This document shows, piece after piece, positions 23,091 to 30,637 of a DNA stretch of 32,269 bases. Made by a program: the position numbers and the translations under genes. Source of the stretch: Lachnospira sp. UBA4285 (lineage in GTDB: Bacteria > Bacillota > Clostridia > Lachnospirales > Lachnospiraceae); the NCBI GenBank assembly GCA_002394965.1, contig DGVL01000005.1:1-32269 (forward strand), written 5' to 3'. The notes below the pieces were generated by a model that did no database searches, was not told the origin of the DNA, and saw only the letters and a list, made by a program, of their open reading frames with translations. Within the stretch, counting starts at the first letter, position 1. Every line of letters starts with the position of its first letter.

Positions 23091-23471
23091 TTACCATTTT
23101 TCCAGAAGCATGAGTGCCGCCGCACCCAGCGCGGCGATATTCGCGATGCCCAGTGCCAGGAGCGAGAGATGCTCCCACTTTTCTTTCCGGCGCCCCTCCG
23201 TTTTCATGTCAGAAAGTTGTTTCTTCATCAGCTCCTGAAAATCATAATCCCGGATGAGGCGCATTGTTTCGGCGTCAGGATCAGACAGCACTTTCTTCTC
23301 CTTCAGACCATATTCCAGGATATCATATGTCATGAGTTCTTCCTGACAGCTCCTGCAATGCTCCACGTGACATATGAAACTTTTCATGTCTCTGTCGGAG
23401 AGCATTCCGGATACAAAAAGCGGTATATCGCGCTGTATGTTCTCGCAGATTCCGTCGTCCTTCCCGGCCAT
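23091..23471 (-). CDS. Small zinc-finger (anti-sigma-like) membrane protein
   Basis: A 126-residue protein with an N-terminal zf-HC2-type finger (HVEHCRSCQEEL, around residues 36-47), as in anti-sigma factors, a charged helical middle, and one C-terminal transmembrane helix (about 100-123). No sigma factor gene is near, so an anti-sigma role is only a possibility. The start at 23471 follows GGGAG. The stop lies just before polA (12 bp from the TTG start; overlapping the alternative ATG), so it is cotranscribed and possibly coupled with polA. It follows the terminator of tRNA-Leu. Confidence 0.75.
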   Translation of the reverse strand: MAGKDDGICENIQRDIPLFVSGMLSDRDMKSFICHVEHCRSCQEELMTYDILEYGLKEKKVLSDPDAETMRLIRDYDFQELMKKQLSDMKTEGRRKEKWEHLSLLALGIANIAALGAAALMLLEKW

Positions 23472-23527
23472 CGCAGCAACTCCCATCCGGCTTGGCACCG
23501 TTCCATAAACTCACAGACTGATTCTAC

Positions 23528-23565
23528 AAAAAAAGCCTGTGACTTACCAAGTGTAAATCACAGGC
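23528..23565 (-). terminator. Intrinsic terminator of tRNA-Leu
   Basis: A perfect 8-bp stem (GCCTGTGA with TCACAGGC), extended by 5 more pairs, is followed by seven Ts on the minus strand, about 10 bp after the tRNA 3' end. Confidence 0.93.
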
Positions 23566-23574
23566 CGGACGAAA

Positions 23575-23657
23575 TGCGGATGGCGGGACTTGAACCCGCA
23601 CGATGTCACCACCAGCAGATTTTGAGTCTGTCGCGTCTGCCATTCCGCCACATCCGC
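23575..23657 (-). tRNA. tRNA-Leu (anticodon CAA)
   Basis: An 83-nt tRNA on the minus strand. The acceptor stem GCGGATG/CATCCGC closes with discriminator A. The D-arm, an anticodon loop CTCAAAA (anticodon CAA, codon UUG), a long variable arm and the T-arm GGGTTCAAGTCCC are all present. The long variable arm fits a class II tRNA-Leu. CCA is not encoded. A tight promoter and a terminator frame it. Confidence 0.96.
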
Positions 23658-23668
23658 ACGCTCCGGTT

Positions 23669-23697
23669 AATGTACCACAGCCTGACGGTAAAATCAA
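23669..23697 (-). promoter_or_regulatory. Probable promoter of tRNA-Leu
   Basis: TTGATT (23692-23697) and TACATT (23669-23674) are separated by 17 bp. The -35 box overlaps the glgA stop codon, and the start would fall about 5 nt before the tRNA. Confidence 0.5.
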
Positions 23698-25136
23698 CCG
23701 AGGATCTGATCGTAGAGCTTCTCGTACTTTTTCGCGGAATTCGTCCAGGAGAAGTCGCGGGTCATTCCGCGGTCGACAATCCCGTTCCACTCATGGCGGT
23801 GATTGTAGTACACGTCTTTGGCATAATTGATGATTCCGAGCATCTCATGCGCATTGTAGTTGGCAAATGAGAACCCGGTGCCAGTGCCCTCATATTCATT
23901 GTAGGCCTCGACGGTGTCCTTCAGGCCTCCTGTCTCGCGCACGATCGGAACCGTCCCGTAACGCAGACTGATAAGCTGGGAAAGTCCGCAGGGCTCGAAC
24001 AGAGATGGCATCAGGAACGCATCGGAAGCAGCATAGATCTTGCGCGCGAGGTCATCCGAGTAATAGATGTTGGCTGACACGCGGTCATTGTACTTCCAGT
24101 CAAAGTGGCGGAACATGTTCTCATAGCGTTCTTCGCCCGTGCCCAGGACAACCAGCTGAACGTCTTCCTGGCAGATCTGATCCATCACGCAGTTGATGAG
24201 ATCAAACCCCTTTTGATCCGTGAGGCGTGAAACGACGCCGATCATAAATCTGTCCTTGTCCTGCGCGAGGCCGAGTTGCTTCTGCAGTTCCACCTTATTC
24301 TTCCACTTTTCCTTCCGGAAAGTGATTTGATTGTATCTTGCCGGTATCTTTCCGTCAGTCTCCGGATTGAACAGCTCGTAATCAATGCCGTTGACGATTC
24401 CAGACAGGCAGTTGCTGCGCGCCCGCATCAGCCCGTCAAGATGCTCACCGTAAAAGGGTGTCTTGATCTCCTCCGCGTATGTCGGAGACACGGTCGTCAC
24501 CCAGTCGGCGTACACAATACCGCCCTTCAGATAATTGGCGTCTCCGTACGCCTCCAGCTTGTCGGATGTAAAGAAATAATCCGGAAGGCCTGTGATATCC
24601 TTCACCTTCTTCAGGTCCCATATTCCCTGAAACCGAAGATTATGGATCGTCATGATGGAACGTATTCCCTGATAGAATTCTCCATCCGCGAACCGCTCGT
24701 GAAGATATACGGGTATAAGTCCTGTCTGCCAGTCATTGCAGTGAATGATGTCCGGACGGAAGCCGAGCACCGGAAGCGCACTCAGTGCAGCCTTTGCAAA
24801 GAAAGCGAACTTCTCAATATCCTCGTGAATCCAGCTGTACGGTTTCGGGCCGCCGAAGTAGAACTCATTGTCGATGAAATAATAGGTCACGCCGCCCATC
24901 TGAGCCTGCAGCACGCCCACGTACTGAGTGCGCCACGCCAGATCGATGTAAAAGTGTGTAATGTATTTCATCTGGTCCCGGAGTTCCTGCGGAATACACA
25001 TATACTTCGGTATCATCACTCTCACATCGTATTTTTCCCTGTCGCAGTATTTCGGCAGTGCGCCCACAACGTCCGCCAATCCGCCTGTCTTGATAAAAGG
25101 CACAGCCTCAGAAGCCACAAGCAGAATGTTCTTCAT
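23694..25136 (-). CDS. glgA: Glycogen synthase (ADP-glucose type)
   Basis: GT5 glycosyltransferase adding glucose from ADP-glucose to alpha-1,4-glucan. The 480-residue length is normal. The N-terminal KTGGLADV (16-23) binds the sugar nucleotide; a GVVSRL segment and the C-terminal SLFEPCGLSQL, with the catalytic Glu, are present. The start at 25136 follows GGGGAGG. No other glycogen genes (glgB, glgC, glgD, glgP) are nearby, so it is an isolated glgA. tRNA-Leu follows at once. No promoter is visible in the 50 bp before it, apart from the -10 box overlapping the upstream terminator. Confidence 0.96.
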   Translation of the reverse strand: MKNILLVASEAVPFIKTGGLADVVGALPKYCDREKYDVRVMIPKYMCIPQELRDQMKYITHFYIDLAWRTQYVGVLQAQMGGVTYYFIDNEFYFGGPKPYSWIHEDIEKFAFFAKAALSALPVLGFRPDIIHCNDWQTGLIPVYLHERFADGEFYQGIRSIMTIHNLRFQGIWDLKKVKDITGLPDYFFTSDKLEAYGDANYLKGGIVYADWVTTVSPTYAEEIKTPFYGEHLDGLMRARSNCLSGIVNGIDYELFNPETDGKIPARYNQITFRKEKWKNKVELQKQLGLAQDKDRFMIGVVSRLTDQKGFDLINCVMDQICQEDVQLVVLGTGEERYENMFRHFDWKYNDRVSANIYYSDDLARKIYAASDAFLMPSLFEPCGLSQLISLRYGTVPIVRETGGLKDTVEAYNEYEGTGTGFSFANYNAHEMLGIINYAKDVYYNHRHEWNGIVDRGMTRDFSWTNSAKKYEKLYDQILG

Positions 25137-25188
25137 GGTTTTCCTCCCCGCGCATATGGATTGCAGGCCGCACAGAGCCTCACGAAAG

Positions 25189-25223
25189 CAAAAAAATAAG
25201 TGCAGCCTCTAAGCTGCACTTAT
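25189..25223 (-). terminator. Intrinsic terminator after the NlpC/P60 gene
   Basis: An 11-bp perfect stem (ATAAGTGCAGC with GCTGCACTTAT, 6-nt loop) is followed by a run of Ts on the minus strand, 27 bp after the NlpC/P60 stop. Confidence 0.92.
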
Positions 25224-25230
25224 TATAGCA
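25222..25230 (-). promoter_or_regulatory. Extended -10 box (TGC-TATAAT) overlapping the terminator, possible glgA promoter
   Basis: A perfect extended -10 element on the minus strand. No -35 at 17 bp is convincing (TTGATG lies at 20 bp). The start would fall inside the 5' arm of the terminator hairpin, near 25215. Confidence 0.4.
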
Positions 25231-25249
25231 TATCCGCCAGGGATAAACA

Positions 25250-26602
25250 TCAATAAACTCGTCTCACATCCAGTACCGTGAAGGCAGATATGGAAGAATA
25301 CCGCACGATATCACCAGGCTGTGTAGCATTTAAGATCATGCCGCCGCCGGCATAGATTCCGACATGGCCAGGGCAGAGAACAAGGTCTCCAGGCTGCGCA
25401 TTGGCAAGTCCGACGGAATACCCCGCGGAAAGCTGTGCGGCTGATGTTCTCGGAATGCTGATGCCCAGCTGCGCATACACATACTGCGTCAGACCCGAGC
25501 AGTCAAAACCGGCCGGCGATGTGCCTCCCCATACATACGGAGTTCCGATATAACTCTCGGCGATGGCGAGTGCCTGTGCTCCGGTTGAAGTATCAGAGGA
25601 TACATGCGTGGTACTCTCGGAAGAGGAAGAAGACTTTGCACTCTCTGTCTCCTGTGCTTTTGTCTCTTCTGCAGGAGCACTTGCGGATGTCGTCTCCTCA
25701 GTCTGTGATGTTGTCGTCTCTTGTACCGTCACAGGTGCTTCTGTCTGCGTCTGCGATGTACCGGCAGATGCAGCGGTTCCCGCCTGCGCAGCCTGACTTT
25801 CAGCCGCTGAAGAACTGCTGCTCACAGATGTATCCGAAGAACTTCCGGAACTCTCAGAGCTTCCTGTCGTCGGATCTGCAAGACCTACCGCCGCGAGGAT
25901 ATGCTGAGCAGTCTGTGCCGAACCGGCTGATGCCGCAGCGGACGAGCTGGCGGCTGCCGCTTCTTTTGCTGCGGCCTCCTCTGCCGCCTTTCTGGCGGCT
26001 TCTGCAGCTGCTGCCTGGATCTGACTGTCCAGATCATCAACCGTTCCCTGCGCATCTGTGATCAGCGACTGGAGTTCCTGTGTCTTCTCCTGACTCGCGT
26101 CGTAAGAAGCCTTCAGCTCATCTCTCTGCGCCGTCAGCTGCTCATTCAGGCTTTCGATGTCGCTCTTGGTCTGTGCCAGCTGCTGCAGACCGTCCCGGTC
26201 TGTCTGATATATACTCGAGACATAACTGCTCTTCTTGAGAAAATCCGCGAAATCTTTCGAAGAAAGAAGGATCTCTGATACAGAAGACCCGGCCTGATTC
26301 TCGTACATGTACCGGATACGCTCATACATCTTCTGCGTCTGATCTTCGGACTGCTGATTGACTTCATCCAGTTTTGTTTCGTTTTCAGCAATCTGATCGT
26401 TCAGGTCCTGAGCCTGAAGCTCAAGGCTGTTCATCTGGCTGAAGAGATCCGTCAGCTGCTGCTGAAGATCGGAGATGTTGGACTCTGCCTCCTGCTTTTT
26501 CTGCGTAAGATCCGATATGTCATCGGCCATAACACCGCACGCGGCAACTGAACTGATAGTAGCTGCCAGCATCAGGCTTCTGGAAAATTTCCGAAAATAC
26601 AT
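25250..26602 (-). CDS. Secreted NlpC/P60 peptidoglycan hydrolase with coiled coil (CwlO/PcsB-like)
   Basis: A 450-residue exported cell-wall hydrolase. The signal region is at 1-26; either type I cleavage after VMA or lipidation at Cys22 (VAAC fits a lipobox) is possible. A long coiled coil (about 28-200) is followed by an Ala/Ser/Thr/Glu-rich linker (about 210-340) and an NlpC/P60 domain (341-450). Catalytic Cys368 (FDCSGL) and His413 (GHVGIYAG) are present; the third residue position reads Asn425 (MILNATQPG). NlpC/P60 enzymes cut D-gamma-Glu-diaminopimelate bonds, and the coiled coil is how CwlO and PcsB are controlled by FtsEX (known for those families). The start at 26602 follows GAGGTGG. 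Confidence 0.92.
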   Translation of the reverse strand: MYFRKFSRSLMLAATISSVAACGVMADDISDLTQKKQEAESNISDLQQQLTDLFSQMNSLELQAQDLNDQIAENETKLDEVNQQSEDQTQKMYERIRYMYENQAGSSVSEILLSSKDFADFLKKSSYVSSIYQTDRDGLQQLAQTKSDIESLNEQLTAQRDELKASYDASQEKTQELQSLITDAQGTVDDLDSQIQAAAAEAARKAAEEAAAKEAAAASSSAAASAGSAQTAQHILAAVGLADPTTGSSESSGSSSDTSVSSSSSAAESQAAQAGTAASAGTSQTQTEAPVTVQETTTSQTEETTSASAPAEETKAQETESAKSSSSSESTTHVSSDTSTGAQALAIAESYIGTPYVWGGTSPAGFDCSGLTQYVYAQLGISIPRTSAAQLSAGYSVGLANAQPGDLVLCPGHVGIYAGGGMILNATQPGDIVRYSSISAFTVLDVRRVY

Positions 26603-26631
26603 GACCACCTCATAAAACACTAACAGACTTT

Positions 26632-26742
26632 GTTACGAATTTATTTCAACATGTGTAACTATACTACTACATATCGTGCATTTCAACCCTTTTTCAAAGA
26701 TTTGTCACACATTGTGAAATAAATATGTAATATTTACGTAAC
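26632..26742. repeat. Inverted repeat pair flanking the NlpC/P60 promoter
   Basis: The 28-bp element at 26632-26659 (GTTACGAATTT ... GTGTAAC) is an imperfect inverted copy of the element at 26704-26742. Both contain TTATTTCA and an ATGTGT core and end in GTTAC or GTCAC. The right-hand copy reaches into the recN stop codon region. Confidence 0.55.
26658..26686 (-). promoter_or_regulatory. Strong promoter of the NlpC/P60 gene
   Basis: TTGAAA (26681-26686) and TATAGT (26658-26663) are separated by exactly 17 bp, about 55 bp before the start codon. Inverted repeats (26632-26659 and 26704-26742) flank it. Confidence 0.75.
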
Positions 26743-26743
26743 A
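26727..26743 (-). promoter_or_regulatory. WalR-like direct repeat upstream of the NlpC/P60 gene
   Basis: On the minus strand TGTTAC-GTAAA-TATTAC matches the WalR box TGTWAH-N5-TGTWAH with one mismatch. It lies about 40 bp upstream of the -35 box. WalR controls such hydrolases in Bacillus, but this is a short AT-rich match in an AT-rich region. Confidence 0.3.
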
Positions 26744-28452
26744 TTTTCGGTCAAGAAAGGCGGCTGATACGCCGAGCCATCTGATTTTCGGGCCATTTCC
26801 CGCATCTCCTGCGCGCTCCTGCGGACAGCATCTGTAATGCGGGTTCCGCCGAGGATCCGGGAGAGTTCTTCAATGATCTCTGGTTCTGAAAGTCTTTTTA
26901 TCGTCGTCACGGTTCTGCCGTCCGCGACATGCTTGGCTATCCGGAAATGGGCATCAGACATTGCCGCGATCTGTGCAAGATGCGTTATGCAGATAATCTG
27001 GTGCGACTTTGCCAGAAAGTGCAGATTTTCAGCGACTTTCTGCGCTGTCCTGCCACTGATCCCGGCATCTATCTCGTCAAAGACAAGCGTCCCCGTCCGG
27101 TCCTTTTCAGCCAGGCAGGTCTTGACAGCCAGCATGATGCGGGAGAGTTCTCCGCCCGAAGCCGTCTTCTGCAGTGGATGGAGTTCTTCGCCGGGGTTGA
27201 CCGCGATCATGAAATTCACCGCATCCTGGCCTGTTGCGTCCGGCTCCGGAAGTTTCGTAAAGGAAGCCGTGAACCGGTTGTCAAGAAAATTCAAGTGTCT
27301 GAGGCTCTCCCGGATTCTTGTGCACAGCGCGTCTGCGGTTTTACGGCGCACCTGCGTCAGTTCCTCCGCAAGCCTGCTGATCTCCTGCTGCAGTTTCCGG
27401 CACTCGGCCTGCTTTTCTTCGAGAATCTGCGCACTGTTTTCCAGTTCCTGAAGTCGCTTCTCTTTCTTGTCGCAGGCCGCGAGGATATCGGGGATACTCT
27501 GCCCGTACTTGCTCTTAAGCGTATTGATTGTGTTCAGACGGTTTTCCGTGTCTGCCAGCGCCTGTCCGTCATATGCATGTGTCTCCATGTAATCCCGGAG
27601 TGATCTGGACGCATCGGATATGATCCCGTCCATGTCATTCAGAAGCTTATCCGTGTCCGCAAGATCCGGATCAAACGCCGCTGCTCTTGACACCGCCTGA
27701 ATAATCTGCCCGGACAGATCCGAGAGATTTCCGGGTGCTTCTGTCAGCAGGTTTTCAGCTTCCGTGAGATATTCAAAGATTCGGGAGGCATTCGCCATCC
27801 TGCGATAGTCCGCCTCAAGCGTCGTGTCTTCCCCGGGCATAAGCCTGGCGCTCTGAATATCCTGTATCTCAAACTGCAGAAACGAAATCTCTCTGGTCCT
27901 GGCAGATTCATCCATGGAGAGTGCCCGGATCTCTTTCTTCTTCTCCTGGAGTCGGCGGTATCTGTCGCGCAGAGACTGCCGCAGACTCTCGGTCTGCGGC
28001 GGGCAGAAAGAGTCAATCAGGCGCAGATGTTCTTCCGGGGAGAGCAGCGCCGCATTGTCATGCTGGCCGTGAATGTCAATGAGCAGTCCCTTGATGGCCC
28101 GCACCTGGGCGGCTGTAAAAGACGTGCCGTTTACCTTGATTCGGGAGCGACCGGGGCTGATCCTGCGCGAGAGGATTACTTCGCCCTCCTGTGCATCTTC
28201 TACTCCCAGATCGTGCAGAGCCTGCCGCTTGTCAGGATCTTCCACGAAAAAAACAAGCTCTATGAGCGCGTACTCAGCGCCTCTGCGTATAATCTCAGCG
28301 CCTGCTTTTCCGCCGAGTGCGATCTGAATAGAGCCGAGAATGATCGATTTTCCGGCTCCGGTTTCACCTGTCAGGATATTGAGCCCCGGTCCGAATTCAA
28401 CATCGGCCTCCTGTATCAGGGCGAGATTTTTAACATGTAGATTAGTAAGCAT
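26734..28452 (-). CDS. recN: DNA repair protein RecN
   Basis: SMC-like ATPase acting early at double-strand breaks. The 572-residue protein has Walker A GETGAGKS (29-36), long central coiled coils, the ABC signature (ASGGELSR) and Walker B (LVFDEIDAGISG). The start at 28452 follows AGAGG. argR is 28 bp upstream, as in many Gram-positives. The spoIVB and spo0A genes that follow recN in Bacillus and many Clostridium species are missing. No clear terminator is seen after it. Confidence 0.97.
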   Translation of the reverse strand: MLTNLHVKNLALIQEADVEFGPGLNILTGETGAGKSIILGSIQIALGGKAGAEIIRRGAEYALIELVFFVEDPDKRQALHDLGVEDAQEGEVILSRRISPGRSRIKVNGTSFTAAQVRAIKGLLIDIHGQHDNAALLSPEEHLRLIDSFCPPQTESLRQSLRDRYRRLQEKKKEIRALSMDESARTREISFLQFEIQDIQSARLMPGEDTTLEADYRRMANASRIFEYLTEAENLLTEAPGNLSDLSGQIIQAVSRAAAFDPDLADTDKLLNDMDGIISDASRSLRDYMETHAYDGQALADTENRLNTINTLKSKYGQSIPDILAACDKKEKRLQELENSAQILEEKQAECRKLQQEISRLAEELTQVRRKTADALCTRIRESLRHLNFLDNRFTASFTKLPEPDATGQDAVNFMIAVNPGEELHPLQKTASGGELSRIMLAVKTCLAEKDRTGTLVFDEIDAGISGRTAQKVAENLHFLAKSHQIICITHLAQIAAMSDAHFRIAKHVADGRTVTTIKRLSEPEIIEELSRILGGTRITDAVRRSAQEMREMARKSDGSAYQPPFLTENVT

Positions 28453-28480
28453 GGATCCTCTTGAAAGAACTGTCGGTGAA

Positions 28481-28933
28481 TCACGTTCCGAGTATATCGC
28501 GGATTTTCTTCATAAGCCTCGCGACTCCCTCCGGCGTGTGTACGGCACACATGATGGTGTCATCACCGGCGATGGAGCCGATGATCTCCTCAAAATGCAG
28601 GCCGTCGACCGCAGCGCCTACCGCCATGGCCATCCCGGAAACGGTCCGGATGACAAGCAGGTTGCCGGCAGAATCCATGGACACGAAGCCTTCTTTCAGG
28701 ACGCGGACATATTTCTCATTCAGATGCGGCTCGCTGACGTGATACTCTACGTAGCGCTGTCCGCCGTGACCGTCACCGGTCTTGGTCAGATGAAGCTCCC
28801 TGATATCCCGGGATACCGTGGCCTGTGTGACTTTCCATCCGCCCTCATTCAGGGCCCTGGCCAGCTCTTCCTGGGTGCCGACGGACTTCTCGCGGATCAG
28901 TCTCAGGATTTCCTTCTGTCTGTCTGCTTTCAT
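28481..28933 (-). CDS. argR: Arginine repressor
   Basis: A 150-residue transcription factor that binds ARG boxes when loaded with arginine. The N-terminal winged helix (1-70) contains ATVSRDIRELHL (39-50). The C-terminal domain has GDDTI (123-127), whose two Asp residues bind arginine. The start at 28933 follows GGAAGGAAAG. It lies between nadK and recN, the usual Firmicutes position; no arginine biosynthesis gene is in the window. Confidence 0.97.
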   Translation of the reverse strand: MKADRQKEILRLIREKSVGTQEELARALNEGGWKVTQATVSRDIRELHLTKTGDGHGGQRYVEYHVSEPHLNEKYVRVLKEGFVSMDSAGNLLVIRTVSGMAMAVGAAVDGLHFEEIIGSIAGDDTIMCAVHTPEGVARLMKKIRDILGT

Positions 28934-28972
28934 GATCTTTCCTTCCTGCGCCGGATAAAGCCCGCGAAGTTC

Positions 28973-29809
28973 TCAGAGTTTCTCGCGAAGTCTCTGGACG
29001 AATCCGCAGCGGGTCGTGCGGACCAGGAGCGTTTCCTGGCTTGACTGGCGGACGATGATCTCATCCCCCGTCTGCACATCGATACAGTACTGCCCGTCAA
29101 ACCAGACACCGCGGTCGGTCCTTGCCGCGTTGTCACGATCCCGCAGTCTGATCCCGATATTCGTGTTCTCATCGACAATGATGCTGCGCCCCGTCAGAGA
29201 ATGCGCGCAGATCGGCGTCACCATCATGACCTTCGCAGAGGGTTCGATGAACGGGCCTCCGCAGCTCAAGGAGTACGCCGTTGAACCGGTTGCGGTGGAT
29301 ACAATCGCGCCATCGGCCGTATAACCGGTCAGAAAGTCGCCATTGATGTAGATGTCGAAATCCATGACACGCATGTCCTCGCGGCGATTCAGAACAATAT
29401 CGTTTAACGCGCTGTTGTGGCAGCGCACCCGGCCATTCCGGCGCACTTCTCCGTCTATCATCATCCGGTGCTCGATCTCATATTCGCCGGAGGCCGCCCG
29501 CCCGAGTACATCAAATGCAGAGGATCGGTCCGCATCGGTCAGATACCCGAGCGTTCCGATGTTGATGCCTAGAATCGGAAGACCTCTGACACCCGGATCG
29601 CCGGCAGCGCGGATGAGCGTCCCGTCGCCGCCAAGCGTGATCACGCAGTCAGCCTTTTCGGCTGTCTTCTGTCTGTCTGTATCCGCCTGCATGCATTGTA
29701 CCTTGCACCCCAGATCCTGCAGGCAGTCGGCGACCCGTCTGGTGAACAGAAATCCGGGGTCCTTGGTCGCGTTGGTTATGATCAGAAAATTCTTCAGAGG
29801 CTGTGCCAT
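28973..29809 (-). CDS. nadK: NAD kinase
   Basis: Phosphorylates NAD to NADP. The 278-residue protein has the GGDGT motif, followed by LGINIGTLGYL, NDIVLNR and STATGSTAYSLSCGG, all diagnostic of the family. The ATG at 29809 is chosen, with AGGTG upstream; a TTG at 29824 would add 5 residues. It starts 4 bp after the tlyA stop, so it is coupled to it. It is part of the dxs-tlyA-nadK-argR-recN series. Confidence 0.97.
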   Translation of the reverse strand: MAQPLKNFLIITNATKDPGFLFTRRVADCLQDLGCKVQCMQADTDRQKTAEKADCVITLGGDGTLIRAAGDPGVRGLPILGINIGTLGYLTDADRSSAFDVLGRAASGEYEIEHRMMIDGEVRRNGRVRCHNSALNDIVLNRREDMRVMDFDIYINGDFLTGYTADGAIVSTATGSTAYSLSCGGPFIEPSAKVMMVTPICAHSLTGRSIIVDENTNIGIRLRDRDNAARTDRGVWFDGQYCIDVQTGDEIIVRQSSQETLLVRTTRCGFVQRLREKL

Positions 29810-29813
29810 TTTT

Positions 29814-30632
29814 TCACCTGTCAAGTTCTTTGTGGGCCGCTGCCACTACCGCCTCCGCCATCCGGTCCGGCGGAAGCTGTATGCCGCCCTCATCTCCGTT
29901 TTCGATGATGTGGCACAGATATTCGATATTGCCTTCCGGACCTTTGATCGGAGAATACGTAAGATTCACCACAAGAAATCCGATCGAGGCAGCAAAGGAA
30001 AGCACCTGGCGGATGACATCAACATGAACGGACCGGTCCCGCACGACGCCGTGCTTGCCAACTTTTTCCCTTCCCGCCTCGAACTGCGGCTTGATCAGAC
30101 AGACCATCTGGGCCCCCGGTTCAAGAAGCTGTTTTACAGGTCCCAGGACTTTGGAAAGAGAGATAAATGAAACATCCACACTTGCAAAGCCGATTTTATC
30201 AGCTATGTCTTCCGGCTTGAGATACCGGATATTGGTTCGCTCCATCACCACAACGCGCTCATCACTGCGAAGCTTCCAGTCAAGCTGACCGTGTCCTACG
30301 TCCACTGAATACACTTTCACAGCTCCGTTCTGCAGCATGCAGTCTGTGAAGCCTCCTGTCGATGCGCCGATATCCATACACACTCTGCCTGCCAAGCTCA
30401 CATCAAACGAATGCATCGCTTTTTCAAGCTTCAGGCCTCCACGGCTCACGTAGGCCAGGGGCTTTTTCTGACGCACCTCAATCTGCGCGTCTTCTGCGAC
30501 CGGTGTTCCTGCCTTGTCTTCTTTCTGGCCATTCACATATACCTCGCCAGCCATGATGACCGCCTTGGCTTTTTCGCGGGAGGGAAAAAGTCCCCGTTCC
30601 GTGAGAATGACATCCAGTCTCTTTCTACTCAT
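29814..30632 (-). CDS. tlyA: TlyA-family rRNA 2'-O-methyltransferase
   Basis: A 272-residue protein with an N-terminal S4 RNA-binding domain (about 1-60; RLDVILTERGLFPSREKAK) and an FtsJ-like methyltransferase domain with the SAM-binding motif MDIGASTGGFTD (86-97). Characterised TlyA enzymes methylate 16S and/or 23S rRNA and affect capreomycin susceptibility; which sites are modified here is not known. The start at 30632 lies 5 bp after the dxs stop, with only a weak ribosome-binding site, implying translational coupling. The open frame extends upstream inside dxs, but that extension is a shadow. Confidence 0.93.
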   Translation of the reverse strand: MSRKRLDVILTERGLFPSREKAKAVIMAGEVYVNGQKEDKAGTPVAEDAQIEVRQKKPLAYVSRGGLKLEKAMHSFDVSLAGRVCMDIGASTGGFTDCMLQNGAVKVYSVDVGHGQLDWKLRSDERVVVMERTNIRYLKPEDIADKIGFASVDVSFISLSKVLGPVKQLLEPGAQMVCLIKPQFEAGREKVGKHGVVRDRSVHVDVIRQVLSFAASIGFLVVNLTYSPIKGPEGNIEYLCHIIENGDEGGIQLPPDRMAEAVVAAAHKELDR

Positions 30633-30637
30633 CGTGT

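Noticed and set aside
23575..23697. tRNA-Leu as an integration site for a mobile element
   Set aside because: Flanking genes are ordinary chromosomal genes; no integrase or duplicated tRNA 3' end is seen.
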